Assembly (NCBI RefSeq): GCF_009389715.1
Contig: NW_024067666.1
Location: forward strand, 2,707,001 to 2,771,000
Source: Phoenix dactylifera
Taxonomy: Eukaryota > Streptophyta > Magnoliopsida > Arecales > Arecaceae
Length of the DNA stretch: 64,000 nt
Direction of reading: 5' to 3'
This document shows, piece by piece, positions 1 to 11,227 of this stretch (positions within the stretch are counted from its first letter, which is position 1; each line of letters starts with the position of its first letter). The notes under the pieces were generated by a model. The model was not told the DNA's origin, searched no databases, and saw only the letters and a program-made list of their open reading frames with translations. The translations under genes and the position numbers were made by a program.

Positions 1-1045
1 ATGCCCAAATTCCATCAATTCATGCTGTGACCCAGAACCATTATGAGGTCACTGTACGAAGAACACATAACAGAATTCAATCACCAGACCTTCTGTAATT
101 TGTTGCTTATAGTAATTTTTGGTTTTATTATAATGACCACGAAACGATTCAGAGGTCTCTGTTACGAAATAATCGAAATCAATTTATGCAATGCCCAAAT
201 TCTATGTCTGTATACCAAACATAGTAATGGAATTTGATCACCAAACTTTGTTGCTTATAATCATTTTCAGTTTTCATATCATAACCATGCAAGGATTACG
301 ATATGAATCGTAAATTTATAACATGGCCCTAACTTCATGTTTCATTAACATGACTCAAAGACCAATCTGGGATTGCTATATTAAGCATGGCAAATGGAAT
401 TTTAGCACCAGACTCCCCATACTTTGTTGCTTCTAATAACTAGCTATCTGTTTCCATATAGTAATGATGGAACCAACAATTCAAGTATCCCTATATGAAA
501 TATGGAACAAAAAATTATAGCAAGGCCTAGATTCAAACCTTCTGCAGTTTGTTTTTCATAATATTTTTAAGTTTTCATATGTGATCATGGAACCATTCAA
601 GGGTCACAATACGAAACATGCAAAACAATTTATAGCAAAGATCAAATTCCATGTTTTTATATTGAAATCTCTGAACCATTATGGGGTCACCATATGAAGT
701 ACAGCTAAAAAATTTGATCAGAGGACTCTATGTAGTTTGTTCCTTATAATAACTTTTAGCTTCCATATAATGATGATGGAATCATTCAAGGGTCACTACA
801 TGAAACATTGGCAAACAATTTCCGAGAAAGCACAAATTTCATATTTGCATAGCTAATGGAATTTGATCGCCGGAACCTCCATAGCCGGGTGCTTATAATA
901 ATTTTCATCTTCCATATAATGAACCATTCAGGATTGCTATATGAAACATGGAAAAAATTGTAGCAAAGTCCAAATTTTGTGTTTGCATATGGTAATCCTA
1001 GAACTAGTTTGCGATCGCTATTAATGAAATTTGATCGTCGGATTG
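1..1045. repeat. Degenerate tandem repeat array, unit about 150-190 bp
   Basis: Six or seven diverged copies of one unit follow each other and run off the left edge of the window. Each unit has a TTTGTTGCTTATAATAA-like block (near 99, 247, 422, 547, 734 and 889). This is followed by a TTCCATATAATGATGATGGA-like block, an ATTCAAGGGTCACTATATGA-like block, a GCAAAG/CCAAATTCCATG block and an AATGGAATTTGATCACC block. Spacing varies from about 125 to 190 bp, so copies have gained and lost segments. No coding sequence is supported inside. It could be a satellite remnant or internal repeats of a larger element; I cannot name the family. Confidence 0.6.
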
Positions 1046-2659
1046 TCAGAGGCTTCAGCCCTTGGAAATCCATTTTTGGTGGCTGTAACATATGCATGCA
1101 AAAATAAAGCCAGAAAGGCTTCAGAAAATGGAAGCAGGTGACAAAGTAATTGATGGCACTCTTTAGAAGAAACAAGAATATGTCCACAAGAAATGCTGAA
1201 GGCTACATGTTCAAGTGGTCATAGTTGCCAACAAGGTTAGAATTGCAAATGAATGAAGCTGCCTGCAAATATCTTGAAATATGGCCAAATGACCAGCTTG
1301 TTCTCTCTGTCTCTCTCTCTCTCTTTTGATCTTTTTTACAGAAAGCTTGTTCATGTTTGCTACTTGGAAAACAAGCTGAACTCCATATGATTAAAAAAAA
1401 GCTGAATTTAAGCCGCATTATGAGGATTCGCATATAAAATTACAAATAGTAGGGGATGCCTAACTATGCCATATAAACGACTTTCAACATTTTGCTAATC
1501 AAAATCCTAATCCTAATTATATGACAAGAGAGAGAAAGAGAGATTAAGGAAGTCACAATAAAAACCATAATTATAAACATAATCCCAAAATTTTAATTAA
1601 CATCACAATGATTTTCTTTTTGCGGAGACTTCTTCCATGGCAATAGCCAAGGCCCAAAAGAGCTAGCGTCCAAAGAGATTTTCTTGCAGGAACCAAAAGT
1701 AACTATGCCAGCCAGAGTGACGTCAAGACCACATGATCTTTCCAAGGATCTTATCTTCTCTCCGGGTTCATTGCATCTCCTACATTTTTATTCCTTAAAT
1801 CCGGAGAAAGGAACGAGGAGGGCCAAGGCCACCCTAGCCATGTCCCACCCAAGAAAGAGTAACCCCAAAGCGTTCTTATCCAAAATGATTCCATTGCCCG
1901 GGACCAATCGATAAATAATAAGTGCGGCTTACTTGACTTCCAGACAAAATACACTGCATGCATCATGTGGCCGTTCATGCTATCAATCACAGCTGCTTTT
2001 TTTATGTAGATCTTATTTATTAAGCATGCACCGCTACAGAAACAAGCAGTTGTGATTGGCGGCATGAATGTCACACGCGCAATATAAAATGTAAGTTTTT
2101 GGAGAAGATGCCATGGCTTTTTGTTATTAGTCTTTTAATCTCTACACGATTCAAACCCTAAAGTTTCAAGAGGATTAAAGAATGGAAGGAGAGGAAGGAA
2201 AGAACGTGCCTTCTTTGAGACTCCATTGTGAGGTCATTCCCCGTGAGTTTGATTCTTTTGAGAACCCATGAGTGGGGAAAATGGTGGCGTGATGGGTCCG
2301 TGTCGGCCGCATTCGAGCCCAGAGACAGGCTGGGGAATGTCTTGACGTTGGATCCGATACTGGCCGGCCACTCATGGGTCTTTTCAATTGTTTTGGTTGC
2401 CAGGTGGTGGCCACAATTGGGTGGATTCAAATGGGCTAATTTGCTGGAGTAGTCATAGGCTATATTATGAACTGCATGATAAAATAACTTTTAATAATCT
2501 CTTCTATTTGAATTGTTTTTTTTTTAATGCTCCTTGGGATGGTTGTCATGTATCAATAGACATGAATCTGATGGTTAAAGATCAGGACTCATAGATTGGA
2601 AGTGATTGATAGGATGAGAGTATGTATGTACTTCCTAGCATAATCTAATTTATGATGAT
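1046..2659. other. Intergenic stretch, no gene recognised
   Basis: Holds a short interrupted CT tract (about 1305-1325) and a few short open frames (for example 1684-1914 on + and 1751-2074 on -). None resembles a known protein or shows a plausible exon chain. Part of 2220-2450 is somewhat richer in GC but also gave no recognisable product. Confidence 0.4.
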
Positions 2660-2662
2660 TTA

Positions 2663-3444
2663 GGCCCTGTTTGGAGAACTGTTAGTAGTAGAGCTTTTGG
2701 AAGTAGAGCTATTGGAAGTAGAGCTATTGGAAGTAGAGTTGTTTGAAGCAGAGCATTTATAAAAAGCTGTTTGCTGTTTGGTAACTAAATTTTTAAAGTG
2801 CTGTGGCACTTTAACATGTGTTTGGTAAACAAACTGAGAAAGTATTTTTGTGTGACAAAATGACCATAAAGGACATTACATAAATATATGATATAGTATA
2901 ATATTAACGTAATGTAATATAATATTATTATAATATAGTACTATAACATTATGTATTGTAGAATAATAATTTAATATAATATTAAATTATTTAACATAAC
3001 ATATCAATATATTATGATATAATATTATATTATATTATATTTATAGTATAATACAATAATAAATATATAAATATTATAATTATTAGTGTAAATTAATTTT
3101 TTATCATTCTAATGACCATTTATCTCTCTAACAAATAGAGAGAAAGGAAGAAGAAGATTGAGAGGAAAAGGGAGAAATGAAGAGGCGGAATAAGGATTTT
3201 GGAGGGAAAAAGTGTGATTTAAATAGGAATATTTTGGTCCAAAAAATAGCTTCCCGACAAAGCTGAAAACAGCATTTTCGAAAAGCTCCAAATTGGAGCT
3301 TCTCCCCAAAAGCTGTTTTCAGCTTCCCGCAAAAGCTGAAACAGCTTTCCAAAAATTTTACCAAACACCATTTTTTATCTAAAAGTACTTTTAGAGGGCC
3401 AGAAAGTGCTTTTTGGCCCTCCAAAAGCTTTTCCAAACAGGGCC
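2663..3444. mobile_element. Tourist-like (PIF/Harbinger) MITE, about 782 bp
   Basis: The ends are perfect inverted repeats of 13 bp (GGCCCTGTTTGGA and its reverse complement), and the similarity runs further inward. The element is flanked by the 3-bp direct repeat TTA (2660-2662 and 3445-3447), the target-site duplication type of PIF/Harbinger elements. Inside are AT-rich sequence and several AAGCTGTTTTCAGC-like palindromic pieces near the right end. There is no transposase frame, so it is non-autonomous. Confidence 0.85.
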
Positions 3445-3447
3445 TTA

Positions 3448-3576
3448 GGCATTGTGCTCCATCCTCAAAAGTGATGAGGTGCTAGAGTTGTTTTGTTCTT
3501 GCTTCACTTATACAATGTTGAGCAATTAATCCTAATAGATTTTTTATACCAAAGCCTCTTAATGCCGAACATATTT
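3448..3576. other. Short spacer between two TIR elements
   Basis: About 130 bp separates the Tourist-like MITE from the long-TIR element. Nothing recognisable is present. Confidence 0.4.
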
Positions 3577-4584
3577 CCTTTTTTTCGCTACATCTCCTGT
3601 AGTGTGATTCTTAATGGGAAAACCCAAAAGCCCTATTAGGATAGAACTCCTTTCGCCTCGTTACTTTCTTTTTTAAAAAAAATAAAAAATCACGGTATGC
3701 ATATTATGAGTTAAGGCCATCCTCCTATCCTCATTCTCTCTTCTTCTTTGTCAAGCCTCTTTTCATCCATATGTAGGACTTTCCTTCATCTGTTCATGGG
3801 GTTTTTGATTGAAATGGAAATAGTAGGGTTATTTCAAGGATTACAAAAGTTTTGCATTCCTTTTTCAAATACAAAATTTGAAATTATGTGATATCAAGTT
3901 GGAGGTTAATACACACTTGACGGTTTGCTGATACATACTTTAAGTTTCTTTCACACATACCTAGCAGCGATCCAATATATACCTCTAAGTAAATCGATCT
4001 ACAGTTTCTAGAATATGATATTCTCTAGTATGTATATGGCCAAATGATGCACACCTCAAATATTATCATCCAACAACCTAATATACACATCTAGGTAAAT
4101 TAATCCATAGTTTTCAAACATCGTGTTTACTAATACATAGTATATGGCCATGTGATATATATTCATCAACTTTCTGATACATACTATAAGTTTTTTTGGA
4201 TACATCCACGACAATGGTTCAATACACATTTTCAGACAAATCAATATGCATTTTTTAGAATATAGTGTTTGCGAGTATATAGTATATGGTCAGATGATAT
4301 ATACTTAACAATTTAGTTATCTGACAAACCAATATACACCTCACGAAGGAGGAAAGCTTCACGGATATACAGAGAGAGACTTGACGGGGAAGAAGAGATG
4401 ATGCGGGCAATGGGCGGCTGGCCTCAACTCCTCATGCGTGTAACATAATTTTATCTTTTATTTTCTATATTTTTAAAAAAGTTACGAGGTGGATGGACTC
4501 CATTAGTAAAGGAGTTCAGTCTCAATATGGCTCTTAGGTTTCCACATTAAGATGCACACTACAGGAGACAAAGCAAAAAAGAAA
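3577..4584. mobile_element. Non-autonomous long-TIR DNA element (Mutator-like?), about 1 kb
   Basis: The left end (about 3577-3665) and right end (about 4470-4584) are long imperfect inverted repeats. Shared blocks include TCTCCTGTAGTGTG, TCTTAATG-GGAAACC and GAACTCCTTT, followed by CCTCGTTAC against CCTCGTAAC. The interior (about 3895-4330) holds two or three worn copies of a unit containing AGTATATGGCCA-GATGATATA and AATATACACxTCTAGGTAAAT. No transposase frame is present. TIRs of about 90 bp suggest a Mutator-like element, but I could not see a clean 9-bp target duplication, so the superfamily is uncertain. Confidence 0.6.
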
Positions 4585-5698
4585 GCTTGTTTCATATAAT
4601 TTTTTCTGGTGCACATACCAGAGGATTTTTGTACGCTATTGCTATCTTTTGCACATCATGTCATTTAAGGTTCTTAGTAAGACAACTGGCAAATTACAAT
4701 AATACGAATGCAGGAGACAAAGAAGGGGTATGTGATATCCTACTGATTTTAAAGATATAATTACCCATGAAGCTTGGCACTGAATGTAATGAGGTTTAGC
4801 ATATGGATTTAATGATAGGCATTTTGTTGGATAATGATGGTTATGCTTTATAAAGTTGTTCGAATAATAATGCTTAATGTTTTAATAAACTATATAAATT
4901 AGTCATTGTTCAAGCTTATCAATTCATGATCTGGCATAACTAAAAATAACACCTTCCAATCTGAATAATTGGATCCCACCACCAAAACTCTATGTGCACC
5001 TAAACCATTGAAAAAGAAATGAATACTTCATAATTTGGTCTTCTTTATTTGTGGTTGGAGTAAAGATGAAGAACACTTTATTTATCAACGATACTGACAA
5101 ACATGTTCGGACTCTTTTCGAAACATATTTGCTATAAGCTATAATGACTTGACTATCACAAAAAGAGAGGGTTGATATTAGGGGGATGCGATGGTTAGAG
5201 TTTTGACCGTCGACATCTCAAAGGAGCAAAGAGGGATGCCAACTAATTGAGCCAAGACTACTTCAAACCATTAAGTTATCTAAATTTTTTTTTAATTATC
5301 AGTAACTTTTTTCTAAAACATAAGCATCAAAACAAAAGTAGCTTTATTCTCTTTATTTTTAGCAAAAGTAGTTAGGAGAAAAGCAGTGTGGGAGAGGAAG
5401 CTTGCTTTTCTCCAATATTGCCAACTTGCCTTGCTCTGAGCTTTTAAACATATTGCTCCTTGCATAATTTGATCACTTATTAGTTATTATGATCCTTATA
5501 ATATATATTGGTGGGCTCATGGCTCGTGCTTTTGGGAAGCCCCATGCATGGGACCCGTCACCCCGTACCTCTGCGCCTTCTCTCGCCGGCAACGCGTGCA
5601 CCGATGTCGGGCCTTCCTCTGCCCTTTGAGTTCGGGGGGTTTATCCGCAGGACCTGTAAACATGTGATGATGTGAAACACTACTCATGCCCGCCACCA

Positions 5699-5744
<46 letters not shown>

Positions 5745-8700
5745 GGCTCTTTGTGGGCATATACTTCGTATTCATCCACTGCTTTCATAGGAAGTGGATC
5801 TGCTGAACTTTGCCTTGCTTAAAGAGACTTTTGTCAGCACACACCAAGGAGGCAAGGACAAGGTTAAGCCTTTCTTCCTCCCAAAGAAACGGATAGATTT
5901 GTATCCTTGTGGCAATTATGACGCATATCTATGGTGTCGTTGCATGTTTTGAGTGATGCTTACTGGGTTGTTAACTGCCTGTGACAATGTACCTCTGCTG
6001 AGGAAATGACGTTTTTTGGCGGACCCATATAGATTTCGCTGCTGATGGATGATGATCAGAAGTGATACTTTAGTGATTGCAGATATGCCTTTATGGTCTT
6101 GATGCACTGGTTGGATGGACCCATTTAGACCGTAGCATATGTGATCCAATCATGGATGATGGATAGAAGTTGCTACCATCAAGTAGAACTGTGATTTTTT
6201 GATTTTATTTGACATGAGAGGGAAATGAAGCAAGGTGAATTTGAATCTCTTTTGCTGGAGACAGTGTGAGAGAGGGGAAAAACAAAAGAAAATAATCAAA
6301 GAGAACTAAAGTCGAAGAGTTAAGACTGGCATGGCAGACTAGCTATTTGGCCAATGGGCAAGGATTCTAGGGGGCTTTTGATGATTGAGAATGGGATCTG
6401 GGATTTTTCTTTAAAAACAAAAAGGTAAAATAAGTAAGAGAAGGATTGTGAATGATTTTATTTTTGTGCAAGGATTGTGAAATAAAATATCAATTTTTTT
6501 TCTTTAATTCTCCTGTTTTCATCCATATACTCTTACAACTCTAACCAGCTATCATAGAACAGAAAAACAATATGGACAGCACTCTCGATTCGATTATGTG
6601 TTCGTAGACTACCTTGCTGCGATTATAAAATGAGCCAAACTTCAAAACATGTAGAGACACCAACACCCATCTTCTTGTATGGAATCTAACATGTACAATT
6701 GCAAGTATTACAATTAAGTATTATAATTAGAAAAACATCAACCAACTTCTCTACAGAGAGAACTCTCCGTATCTTGTTCCTAGTTCTCAGACCCACAAAT
6801 CATGGGAGAATAAAACCCAGGTAATGAATGGTGGAGTTGACCAGCAAGAAAAATTCAATAGTTGTTAAAAACCCATGTATGATTCTGAGACTAGATTTAA
6901 ATGCAACATTATGAACTGCTAAATTAAACTTTCAAATTCTTGTACAAACATAATAGCTTTACTCATTGGCTGCCAATAGGCCCTTCTCAGGCTGATGACA
7001 ATGAGAAAGCTGCCTTCTTGCTACAGTTAAAATTGTAAATAAACAAAAATATTCTCATGTGGAAGTGTTATACTCTTGCCACATTCTACTACCCTTTAAG
7101 TCTATTGCAAGTCATTAATAATATATACAAGAACAAAATCTTAATCCATATGAGACACTCTGACAATTATATATATGCTGAGAGAACAGGTAATGATGAT
7201 AAGAGTTCCAGGGCCATGTGAGTTACCATGGCAGGTTTAGCTGTCCTGTTTGATGATTATCTGAAACAGTGCTCCATAATATTCCAATACCACATATAAT
7301 AGCTAGGTCTACTTATTTTAGTCTTGTACTTCTTGGCACTTTCTGGGGCATCTTTTCCCTGATGCACTTGAGCTGCCTTGGCTTAAGGGACTAGGATTTG
7401 TTTGGAGTGCCTACATAACCCACTAAAATATTCTGGTGAGAGCCTCTAAGAGGAATCTTATATCCTTCCTGCCCCACCAGAGTGGGAATGAGAAGATTGT
7501 TGTTTTTATCCAACGGGAAACTGTGGCCTATGGGAGGATATGAGAAGAGGAAGATTTGAGCTCTCCATGGATGCAGCTATATTTTCTCCTCCCTCCTCAT
7601 AGCTAATAACATCTTCTGACAGATACTTACAGGTGAGGATGCCTACTTTACATCTTCCTCCTCTTTTCACCACTTGTAAGCTCATTCAACTCCTCTCTTA
7701 CTTGCAGAGAATGCTAATCATATAGGAAGTGATTACAAAACGTCTCTTTTATTTTTAGATGCTTTGATCATGTACATGAATCTGTTTTGTTCAAGGCTCT
7801 TTTCCTAGGACAGTGCTTGCTTGTTGGATAGTTTTAAGCTTCTGTCAGAGAGCAGAAGATTGCCTATTGTGTCTTCTATATTTGCAACCTATTTGATTCT
7901 TTTAATTTCCTATCACCACCACCACCACCACTATCATTATTATTGAGGTAGAAAAAATAGTTCCTGTGATGTTTTGTAAATATATGTTCTCAATGTACAC
8001 ACTCCACCATCTGTTATCAGTCTCTGTTTTGCGAGCTATTGATGGAATCCTTGCAAGTGTTTTCTCTACTAGCAAGATGGTGGATTTTTCACCTGACTTC
8101 TGTTAAAGAAATTAATGCAAGCATGCCACTTTCCCGTCAAATATAACCATATCCTAGCTGACAGATAGCAAAGTTAAAACTATCTGACCAATTACTTGAA
8201 ACAGCCAATTTTGCTAAGCCCATAACTTGGGCAAATGGCCTTGGTACTTGCATGCAGAAATATGTTCATAGATCTGTTTTGCTATTTAATTTAATGGAAG
8301 TGTGTTCCTTGGGACCTTGAGAAGTAGCTGATATATGTTAAGTAAACATGGAAATCACCAGAATCTTACTGTGGCGTCGAATCTTTCATTAGATCAAATT
8401 GCCTTCACCAAAAACACTAAATTTGGGTGGAAGCATTTTGATAGGTTGCATGTCACTAACTCCAGGCTTGACTGCCCTTTTATGATTGCTTACAATTAAA
8501 TTGGCGTTGGTTTCTTTGGAAGATGTTACTGCATTCTGCTTAGTTTGATACTAATAGACATTTGAATTTTCTCCATGCCATACTTATTTTATCATGTCCT
8601 CTATTTATAAGGACAGTCCAGAAAAAGACACCGTATAACTTCAAATTTATTCCTCCCAAACAAATGACATCCAGCAAGCAATCGAATAGAATATAGTTCG

Positions 8701-9099
8701 TCTGCTATGAAGTTGGAAGTTGTTGCAAAGAATTCTTGAAGTATAACCAAAAAGGAAAAGCACCATTACTGAAAGTGGAGTACCAAGTATCAGCATAACT
8801 TACAATCATCATCTTCTCAAATTTCAGATAGAATCTGACATTTTCTTTATGTTGTTATCTTGGCCATCAGTTACAATATTGTCAACCATCATGAAGCATC
8901 TGTTTCAAGTGCTAAAACCAATCAATCATGGTCCATGACTTAGAATCTGAATATATGCAGGGTTCATTCAGCATTTGAAATCGATAGCTCCCAGGAATAA
9001 CTGGAACGTATGGAGATCTAATCAACATCCATATTCGACAGAGTAGCCGATCAGACAAACCCCAAACCAAATCGCCAATAGACAATCCATAGAAGACGG
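4585..9099. other. Gene-poor intergenic stretch upstream of the 201-aa protein gene
   Basis: No coding exon could be supported. GCAGGAGACAAAG recurs near 4710 outside the element before it. A (CT)19 tract lies at 5701-5738, and a (CAC)n-like short run lies near 7915. The part from about 7300 to 9000 may hold the promoter or non-coding leader exons of the + strand gene starting at 9100, but no transcription start could be fixed. Confidence 0.4.
5701..5738. repeat. (CT)19 microsatellite
   Basis: Pure CT dinucleotide run followed by TTTCTCTGGCTCT. Confidence 0.95.
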
Positions 9100-9801
9100 A
9101 TGAAGTTCCTGAAGCACTACGATAAAGAACGAGTAAAAATGGCCATCCTGAAGCATGAAGAAACCTTCAGACAGCAGGTAGGCTCTCTGGATCTTAGATT
9201 CCCTCTTTCCTACACCTGTTTCCATTTTACGTCCTAGTCTGAGAGCTTAAATATGTCCTCATGCATCGATAAGGTCCATGAACTCCATCGCTTGTATAGA
9301 GTTCAGAAGCTACTAATGAGTGATATGAAGAGCACAAAACTGAAGAAACAAAAAGATCTTGCATGTTCCAAAGTTAATCTCAATACGTGGAATGGGGAGA
9401 ATGAGACAGGTTCATGTCACCCAAGTTATAACAACCACCATCAGAGAAGGCCTCGTCGGCCGCTAAATCTGGAACTCCCAGCAGAAGAGTACATAGAAAA
9501 TGCTGAAGAAGATGTGATGTTAGAGATCGAACAAGAAAGTGACGTAGAGCTAACGCTGGCCATAGGAGGCAGCCGGAGTGAGAGACACGGAACTCCAGGA
9601 ACGAGCTTTTCCTCATCTTCCACTGGGTCAAGTGGGGTGAAATCGAGAGGCCATGAAGGGGGAGTGAGCCAGGCGCCAGATATAAACGTCAGCGTTGCAA
9701 ACGAGAGGAACAGTCCCTTTAATGTTGGAGAAGGAATGAGACAGGATAGAGTAAAGCCGTCACCTTGGCTCTTCCAATGTCTGAGCCTCAAGATGGCGTG
9801 A
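9100..9801 (+). CDS. 201-aa plant protein with HELHRLYRVQK motif (related to N-terminus of DUF863 proteins)
   Basis: Two exons, 9100-9177 and 9274-9801, are joined in phase 0 across a 96-bp intron (GTAGGC...GATAAG). The start is the first ATG after an in-frame TAG at 9079. The N-terminus contains ERVKMAILKHEETFRQQ running across the splice into VHELHRLYRVQKLLM (residues 11-41). This block is typical of plant proteins whose larger members carry DUF863, and I know of no biochemical role for it. Next come a basic stretch (KLKKQK, RRPRRP), LNLELPAEEYI (90-100) and an acidic helix leading to VELTLAIGG (117-125). A Ser-rich tail ends in PSPWLFQCLSLKMA. LNLEL fits the LxLxL EAR repression motif, so a nuclear role is possible, but that is inference. 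No signal peptide or membrane segment is seen. It converges on the zinc-finger gene ending at 11228. Confidence 0.85.
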
Positions 9802-11227
9802 CCTTCGTGGATTGCAAATGTTTGTTATAGTTTGGCAGTCGATGGCATTTGGTAGCTTCTTAGATTAAAGCCTTCAGTCTTTTATGCACATCTGCTGACC
9901 AAACCATGGGTGATGCTTGAGTTGACCATCTGGCTTGTGCTGAAACAAAGTGGTCTTAAATTCCTTTTTTTTTTTTTTTGTAACGTATGAGAAACAGGTT
10001 GACCAGTTTTGCAACATGAGGACTTCCTCTTTACCGCTACCGTCCAAGCATACTTAAGTGCAGAATTTTGATGGGACCGGTCTGCCAATTAGCCTTCCTC
10101 CTTTCTTTTCTTCTTTCTTTCTTCTTTTTTTTTTTTTTTCTTTTTTTTTTTATTTTTGGTCAAATAGAGTGAGTACAATTTACCAGAACAATTAACCTGG
10201 GAGACTATCTAGCAACTGCACTATAACACCCTCTAATTTTTTTTAAAAAAAAAAATAAATGTAGTCGCATCAATTACCAGAATGTTCCAAAGATATTTCA
10301 ATAAACAAAAAAAAACCTCAAAACATAAAAAGCTATCCAACCAGCTGCACTATTGACACGAAATATGAAGTTATGCTCAATTTGGATAGCAAAGCGACCC
10401 ACTAATTCTTGAATAGCAAAAACTAACCACAATAGTTGACTTTGATATTATCTACTTCAATGTGGTTCGGCGATGAGAGGGAATTGTAGTTCAGCTATCA
10501 GCTTTCACTGCTTTTGGTTTGGCTTGGCTGAGCACATAACAGTAAAAAGCATGGCTGGCGGCTTTATGATGCTGCTTAAGAAGATACCCTGAGCAGCTGC
10601 ATAAATCCAATATCCTGCTATCCATCTACATCGACATATAAGCAGCGAGCAAACAGATGTAGACCCTTCCAGCTAAAACATATTATTCTAGACCTCGAAA
10701 ATGTCTATGCAACGTAATAGTTTTCCCAATGCTACATCGGCAACGCTGAAACTACTTGCAAGTTTTTACCCAAAAAAAACTACTTGCAAGTTTAACTACC
10801 ATCATTTTCAGTTAATCACAGGCAAGATTTCTTTCTGCTGAACATATAAGATTACTGATATTTCAACCAATATTTAGTTAGTGCAGCATGACACATGGAA
10901 GCATAGGCCAAGCTGTCATCTCACGGCAGCATTACCTCACAAACCCTTGTTACTGTCATCCTTTTCACGTTTTATGGAACTTGCCAGGAACCGCATCCAC
11001 AAAAAAATTTAGACCATCATGAAAGGCAACCAGAAAACAAGCAATGGGCTAGACAGGAAGCATACCAACTTTCTCATAGTTCGAAGCACAACAGACTGGA
11101 TTACAAACGTAAAGATGCAATACACATGAATACTGCAAGGGCGATAAAGTTTGCGTCCTCTAAGTTATAGAACATATCCATATCTAATGTAATTTGACTG
11201 GAGATGATGCTTCTTCCTAATAGCTCT
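9802..11227. other. Convergent intergenic region
   Basis: Contains the 3' flanks of the + gene ending at 9801 and the - gene ending at 11228. Long T and TTC tracts (about 9966-9980 and 10100-10155) and an A tract (about 10240-10258) look like decayed retroposon tails or simple sequence. ACTACTTGCAAGTTT occurs twice within 50 bp near 10750-10795. No further gene was recognised. Confidence 0.4.

Noticed and set aside
1684-2074. Overlapping frames on both strands near 1.7-2.1 kb
   Set aside because: Neither product resembles a known family or joins to neighbouring exons.
3577-4584. CACTA (En/Spm) assignment because of GTAGTG/CACTAC near the ends
   Set aside because: The CACTAC sits inside the inverted ends in the wrong orientation for CACTA termini, and the similarity continues outward past it.
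5701-5738. CRISPR-like or regulatory reading of dinucleotide tracts
   Set aside because: These are plain microsatellites with no spacers. This is a plant nuclear sequence and no CRISPR array is expected or seen.
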